24,573 bases of DNA from positions 1-24,573 of the forward strand of contig JBGRQB010000048.1 of the NCBI GenBank assembly GCA_041725875.1, written 5' to 3'. The stretch's first letter is position 1. Each line of letters opens with the position of its first letter. The DNA comes from JBGRQB01 sp041725875. GTDB taxonomy: Bacteria; Bacteroidota; Ignavibacteria; Ignavibacteriales; Melioribacteraceae. The notes under the pieces are model-generated. The model was given only the letters and a program-made list of their open reading frames with translations, did not search any database and was not told where the DNA came from. The position numbers and the translations under genes were made by a program. This document shows, one piece after another, positions 21,315 through 24,573 of the stretch.

Positions 21315-22541
21315 TCATTTTATAAGTTTGAAATCTCCGGTTCCGCTTACATCTTTGAACATAAAAATCTGGTTTTGTTCTTTGTAAGTCCAGGTTTCAA
21401 TAATTTCATTTCGTTTATTATAGTTTCTGTCAACAATGTCAGGTTCGCCATATTTTATGTACATCTCTCCCCTGTCGGTAAAAGCTCCGTTAAAAGCTTT
21501 TAATGTGGAAAACTTTTTAACACAGTAATCTACTCTTGTATAAAACTCATCCATAAGCTCATTAAATTCTGTGTCGGGAGTAGGATCATATTTTTTCCAG
21601 AACTTCACCAGATCGTTATAATTGTCATCATAATTATCATCAAAGTTATCCTCTTCCCCGATAATTTCAAGAACCTTAACTGCAAGAGTCATATTCCTTA
21701 CAGATCTTGGTTTGTCAATCCATTCCGATTCCATTTTGAAAGTTTTGCTGATAGTATCTGCTTCAATTTTAATTTCAAATAAACCTTCGGGGATCTTTTT
21801 ACTAAAGTCGGGCAACTCATAAAATGTAGTTGTCCCAAGGGTATCTTTTGAAATCACAACCTTGTTGTCGCATACTGACAGATCGACTCTTCCTTTATAA
21901 CTCTTCTTAATCTTTGATGTAAAAATTTCTTTTTTATCACGACTAATTGTCACTTTAAGTTCTTCAGGAGAAATATTTTGAACCGGTAATAATAGTTTTT
22001 GTGAATTGTTTGAAAACGAAATATTTCCGCGGAAGTTTTGCAGTATATAAACCTCCTGATTATCACAGAAATATTTTTCTGAACTCACAACAAATGGTTT
22101 AACAAAGTTGTTTTCATCTCTTTCTATTTTTATATCAACTTCGCGAAACGGAGCCGAGATATTTGTATTATGTAATTCAATGGAAGGCAGTATTTTATAA
22201 GTCCCTTCTTTTAGTCTGACTTTAGCAATTCCTTCCAGAAAAAGTTTTGATGATAAGGTGTTGTTGTAACTTTTGGTTGAGACAATTCTTTCATCAAAGA
22301 CGCGTTCAATTACAGAATCTTTTTTTATTTCAAAAGAGAGTGACACTCCTGTTGTGTAGGCATTTTTATCCTTTACAAAAACGAGTCTGTTATAAGGAAT
22401 TTTATACACAATTATACATTCGTTAACGTTTCCCTGAGGAACCACGATGTAATTGAAGTAAAACGGAAGTCTGTGTTTAACATCCTGAGAAAAGATTGTG
22501 GTGCAGAACAACATCAAAAGAAGAAAAGAAAACTTTTTCAT
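21315..22541 (-). CDS. Secreted GWxTD-domain protein
   Basis: 408 aa. A signal peptide (MKKFSFLLLMLFCTTIFSQ, cleavage near 18-19) is followed by beta-rich segments (about 25-275) and the GWxTD domain at the C-terminus, from FWKKYDPTPDTEFNELMDEFYTRV (314-337) to ETWTYKEQNQIFMF (382-395). The central box reads GAFTDRGEMYIKYGEPD (352-368), with Phe in place of Trp and Ala before it. An Asn/Asp-rich low-complexity stretch (298-310) precedes the domain. The domain is typical of Ignavibacteria, Acidobacteria and relatives; its biochemical role is not known. First gene of a tight operon with pdxA, a methyltransferase and ftsE; the start is preceded by a weak AGG on the minus strand. Confidence 0.85.
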   Translation of the reverse strand: MKKFSFLLLMLFCTTIFSQDVKHRLPFYFNYIVVPQGNVNECIIVYKIPYNRLVFVKDKNAYTTGVSLSFEIKKDSVIERVFDERIVSTKSYNNTLSSKLFLEGIAKVRLKEGTYKILPSIELHNTNISAPFREVDIKIERDENNFVKPFVVSSEKYFCDNQEVYILQNFRGNISFSNNSQKLLLPVQNISPEELKVTISRDKKEIFTSKIKKSYKGRVDLSVCDNKVVISKDTLGTTTFYELPDFSKKIPEGLFEIKIEADTISKTFKMESEWIDKPRSVRNMTLAVKVLEIIGEEDNFDDNYDDNYNDLVKFWKKYDPTPDTEFNELMDEFYTRVDYCVKKFSTLKAFNGAFTDRGEMYIKYGEPDIVDRNYNKRNEIIETWTYKEQNQIFMFKDVSGTGDFKLIK

Positions 22542-22660
22542 ACCTATATCCTGACTTTCCGGTTTTAGTCATTTGAAATTCAATATATAGATATAAGACA
22601 TTGAAGCTTAAATATCAATAGAGGAGAAAAAAATACACAATCGGGGATCATAATAAAAAT

Positions 22661-22690
22661 TAACAGAAGAAGTAAAACCTCTTCTGTTAT
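22661..22690 (-). terminator. Terminator of a vanished or remnant gene
   Basis: TAACAGAAG and CTTCTGTTA form a 9-10 bp stem, followed on the minus strand by ATTTTTATTAT. It sits immediately after the stop of the open stretch at 22690-22851. Confidence 0.6.
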
Positions 22691-22851
22691 TAAGTTTCAA
22701 GGAGTAAAATTACCATCCCATCTGGTAACCGGTTGTCCGTCAATACCCCATCATTTATTAATAATTTGGTGAATGACCCCTGATTATTTCGTACTAAGGT
22801 TATTTCAAGTGGATTTGCATTAAAATCTGCTTTCTGTACAAGGAAAATATA
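22690..22851 (-). pseudogene. Possible 3' remnant of a lost gene
   Basis: A 53-codon open stretch without a usable start (a stop codon lies just upstream) reads as YIFLVQKADFNANPLEITL, then VRNNQGSFTKLLINDGVL and TDNRLPDGMVILLLET. It ends in TAA directly before a good terminator hairpin. That arrangement looks like the tail of a gene whose 5' part has decayed; adjacent frames further upstream also stay open for short distances. The family is not recognised. The interval 22852-22960 holds nothing else I can support. Confidence 0.3.
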
Positions 22852-22960
22852 TTAGAGGAAGAGCCATTGTTTCTGCTGCCAGGTCTTTGGTTATAATCAA
22901 GGTAATAATTTTTAATATCAAAAGAAATACTAAAGAGGAAGTTTCGGGAGGAGATTAAAA

Positions 22961-22985
22961 TAAAAAAGCCCCTTAAAAGGGGCTT
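22961..22985 (-). terminator. Terminator of rho
   Basis: AAGCCCC/GGGGCTT stem with a TTAAAA loop region, followed on the minus strand by TTTTTTATTTT. It lies 9 nt beyond the rho stop. Confidence 0.8.
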
Positions 22986-22993
22986 AATTTATG

Positions 22994-24247
22994 TTAACCA
23001 TTCATGTTATTCATAAAATCTTTGTTGGTTTTGGTACCTTTCATCTTGTCGAGCAAGAATTCCATAGCTTCGATAGAATCGAAATCACTAAGAATTTTTC
23101 TAAGTATCCATACTTTGGAAAGAACTTCTTCGGAAAGAAGGATTTCTTCTTTTCTGGTTCCTGATCTGTTAACATTAATTGCAGGATAGATTCTTCTGTC
23201 TGCAAGGTTTCTGTCAAGCATCAATTCCATATTACCTGTACCTTTGAATTCTTCAAAGATAACTTCATCCATTCTGCTGCCTGTATCAATAAGAGCAGTT
23301 GCAATAATTGTAAGACTTCCGCCATCTTCTGTATTTCTTGCTGCACCAAAAAATCTTTTTGGTTTATGAAGAGCGTTTGCATCCACACCACCGGAAAGAA
23401 TTTTTCCTGAGTGAGGAATAACAGTGTTGTGCGCTCTTGCAAGTCTGGTAATACTATCAAGAAGAATAACAACATCTTCACCAGCTTCTACAAGTCTTTT
23501 TGCCTTTTCAATTACCATATTAGCAACCTGTACGTGTCTTTCAGCAGGTTCATCAAAAGTTGAACTGATAACCTCTGCTTTTACAGAACGCTGCATGTCG
23601 GTAACCTCTTCAGGTCTTTCATCAATAAGAAGCATAATTAATTTAACTTCCGGGTGGTTACGACTAATTGCATTTGCAATTTTCTGTAAAAGAATGGTTT
23701 TACCTGTTTTAGGAGGAGATACAATCAAACCACGCTGTCCTTTACCAACTGGTGATAAAAGATCCATAATTCTTACTGAGTATTCTCCGGGAGCTGATTC
23801 AAAGTTAAATTTCTTTTGAGGGTAAAACGGTGTGAGGTTGTCGAATAAAGTTCTTGATCTGATCTGATCGGGGTTTTTGCCATTTACAAACTCGACTCTT
23901 AAAAGGGCAAAAAACCGTTCACCGTCTTTGGGCGGACGAACCTGTCCGTTAACAGAATCACCCGTTCTCAAATTAAACCTTTTAATTTGTGAAGGTGAAA
24001 CATATATATCATCAGGTGATGGTAAATAATTGTAATTTTCTGATCTTAGAAAGCCATAACCGTCAGTCATTACTTCCAGTACGCCATTTGCAAAAGTTAG
24101 TCCGTCCTTTTTAGTCTGCGTCTCAAGAATCTTAAAAATAAGTTCCTGTTTTCTTAAATCACTATAACCTGATATTTTTAATTCTTTCGCTATTTTATGC
24201 AAATCAACCAGCTTTAGCGACTGGAGTTTTGAAATATCCTGCGGCAT
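22994..24247 (-). CDS. rho: Transcription termination factor Rho
   Basis: 417 aa hexameric RNA-dependent ATPase/helicase. An N-terminal Rho_N-type helical segment (LVDLHKIAKELKISGYSDLRKQELIFKIL, 13-41) is followed by the cold-shock-like RNA-binding domain (DGYGFLR at 62-68, DIYVSPSQIKRFNLRTGD at 80-97). The ATPase core has SPPKTGKT (177-184, P-loop), LLIDERPEEVTDM (206-218), ILLDSITRLARAHN (261-274, Walker B) and the secondary RNA-site GSGKILSGGVD-type loop (HSGKILSGGVDANAL, 279-293). The length is that of the compact family form, without an N-terminal extension. AGGA about 9 bases before the ATG supports the start. It follows the folC-like gene on the same strand after a 181-nt gap. Confidence 0.96.
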   Translation of the reverse strand: MPQDISKLQSLKLVDLHKIAKELKISGYSDLRKQELIFKILETQTKKDGLTFANGVLEVMTDGYGFLRSENYNYLPSPDDIYVSPSQIKRFNLRTGDSVNGQVRPPKDGERFFALLRVEFVNGKNPDQIRSRTLFDNLTPFYPQKKFNFESAPGEYSVRIMDLLSPVGKGQRGLIVSPPKTGKTILLQKIANAISRNHPEVKLIMLLIDERPEEVTDMQRSVKAEVISSTFDEPAERHVQVANMVIEKAKRLVEAGEDVVILLDSITRLARAHNTVIPHSGKILSGGVDANALHKPKRFFGAARNTEDGGSLTIIATALIDTGSRMDEVIFEEFKGTGNMELMLDRNLADRRIYPAINVNRSGTRKEEILLSEEVLSKVWILRKILSDFDSIEAMEFLLDKMKGTKTNKDFMNNMNG

Positions 24248-24428
24248 AATTCATTCCTGCTTAAGTTTTAAAAATTTTGAAGTTGAAACATATAATCATT
24301 TAGATTAGTAATTTTATTGGGGTATAAAATTAAATTCAGCTAATTAAAAACAATTAATTAAAATGGTATCTTGCGAAAGGAACAAGAGGTACATCAGTAA
24401 ATTAGCGGTATCATTTTACAATGTCAAG

Positions 24429-24573
24429 CTATTTTTGAATCTTTTCCTTTATTTTTCCCAATAAATAGATACTACCCAGTAACACAAGACAATCATTTGA
24501 TTCGGCTTTTAAATAATTTTCCAGATATTCTGCCGGCGATTCTTCTCTAAAGATTTTGTTCTTATATTTTTCA
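24429..24573 (-). CDS. C-terminal end of a FolC-like dihydrofolate/folylpolyglutamate synthase (partial)
   Basis: Only the last 47 residues are in the window, reading EKYKNKIFREESPAEYLENY and then LKAESNDCLVLLGSIYLLGK before a short Lys-rich tail. The VLLGSIYLLGKI block matches the VTGSLYLVGE-type end of FolC, preceded by the usual helix that presents the final strand. The stop is TAG at 24429-24431. The 5' part lies outside the window. Upstream of rho on the same strand. The assignment rests on this short end alone. Confidence 0.6.
   Translation of the reverse strand, partial: EKYKNKIFREESPAEYLENYLKAESNDCLVLLGSIYLLGKIKEKIQK

Overview
The window is AT-rich bacterial chromosome. A GWxTD-domain secreted protein, LolC/E-like permeases with a LolD-like ATPase, TlpA-type thioredoxin proteins and a four-Cys-lid adenylate kinase together suggest the Bacteroidota/Chlorobiota/Ignavibacteriota side of the tree. 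I favour an Ignavibacteria-like organism, by inference only. Promoters that can be seen ahead of tRNA genes look like ordinary TTGxxx-N16/17-TAxxxT types.

Layout. 1-525: one arm of a ~340 bp dispersed repeat. 526-2013: a PlsC-like acyltransferase and a minus-strand tRNA cluster (Pro, Arg-UCU, His, Glu, Glu). 2084-5228: a plus-strand LolC/E-like, LolC/E-like, LolD-like operon. 5311-5633: the second, inverted copy of the repeat. 5772-6758: an ornithine cyclodeaminase/mu-crystallin family enzyme. 6812-9902: two tandem paralogous secreted proteins, only one of which has a thioredoxin domain. 10047-12647: tRNA-Arg(ACG) followed by a strikingly AT-rich two-gene cassette, a YejK/NdpA-like nucleoid-associated protein and an unknown protein with C-terminal membrane helices. 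12763-14555: an S41 peptidase whose signal peptide is split off by a frameshift. 14582-16342: a GntR/UTRA regulator and an M29/NicX-like metalloenzyme. 16488-16967: a small doubly membrane-anchored protein. 16968-17641: a gene-free stretch with a cluster of strong hairpins. 17642-18953: tRNA-Arg(CCG), tadA and adk. 18931-22541: a tight minus-strand operon GWxTD - pdxA - methyltransferase - ftsE. 22542-22993: a probable gene remnant and terminators. 22994-24573: rho and the 3' end of a folC-like gene.

Most genes are housekeeping: lipoprotein sorting, tRNA supply and editing, nucleotide and vitamin B6 metabolism, termination. The best candidate for something undescribed is the YejK-like plus membrane-protein cassette at 10434-12647. 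It differs in composition from its surroundings, sits beside a tRNA gene and consists of a nucleoid-binding-family protein paired with a membrane protein. The large inverted repeat, with a hairpin whose stem has changed by compensatory substitutions between the two copies, is the second point of interest.
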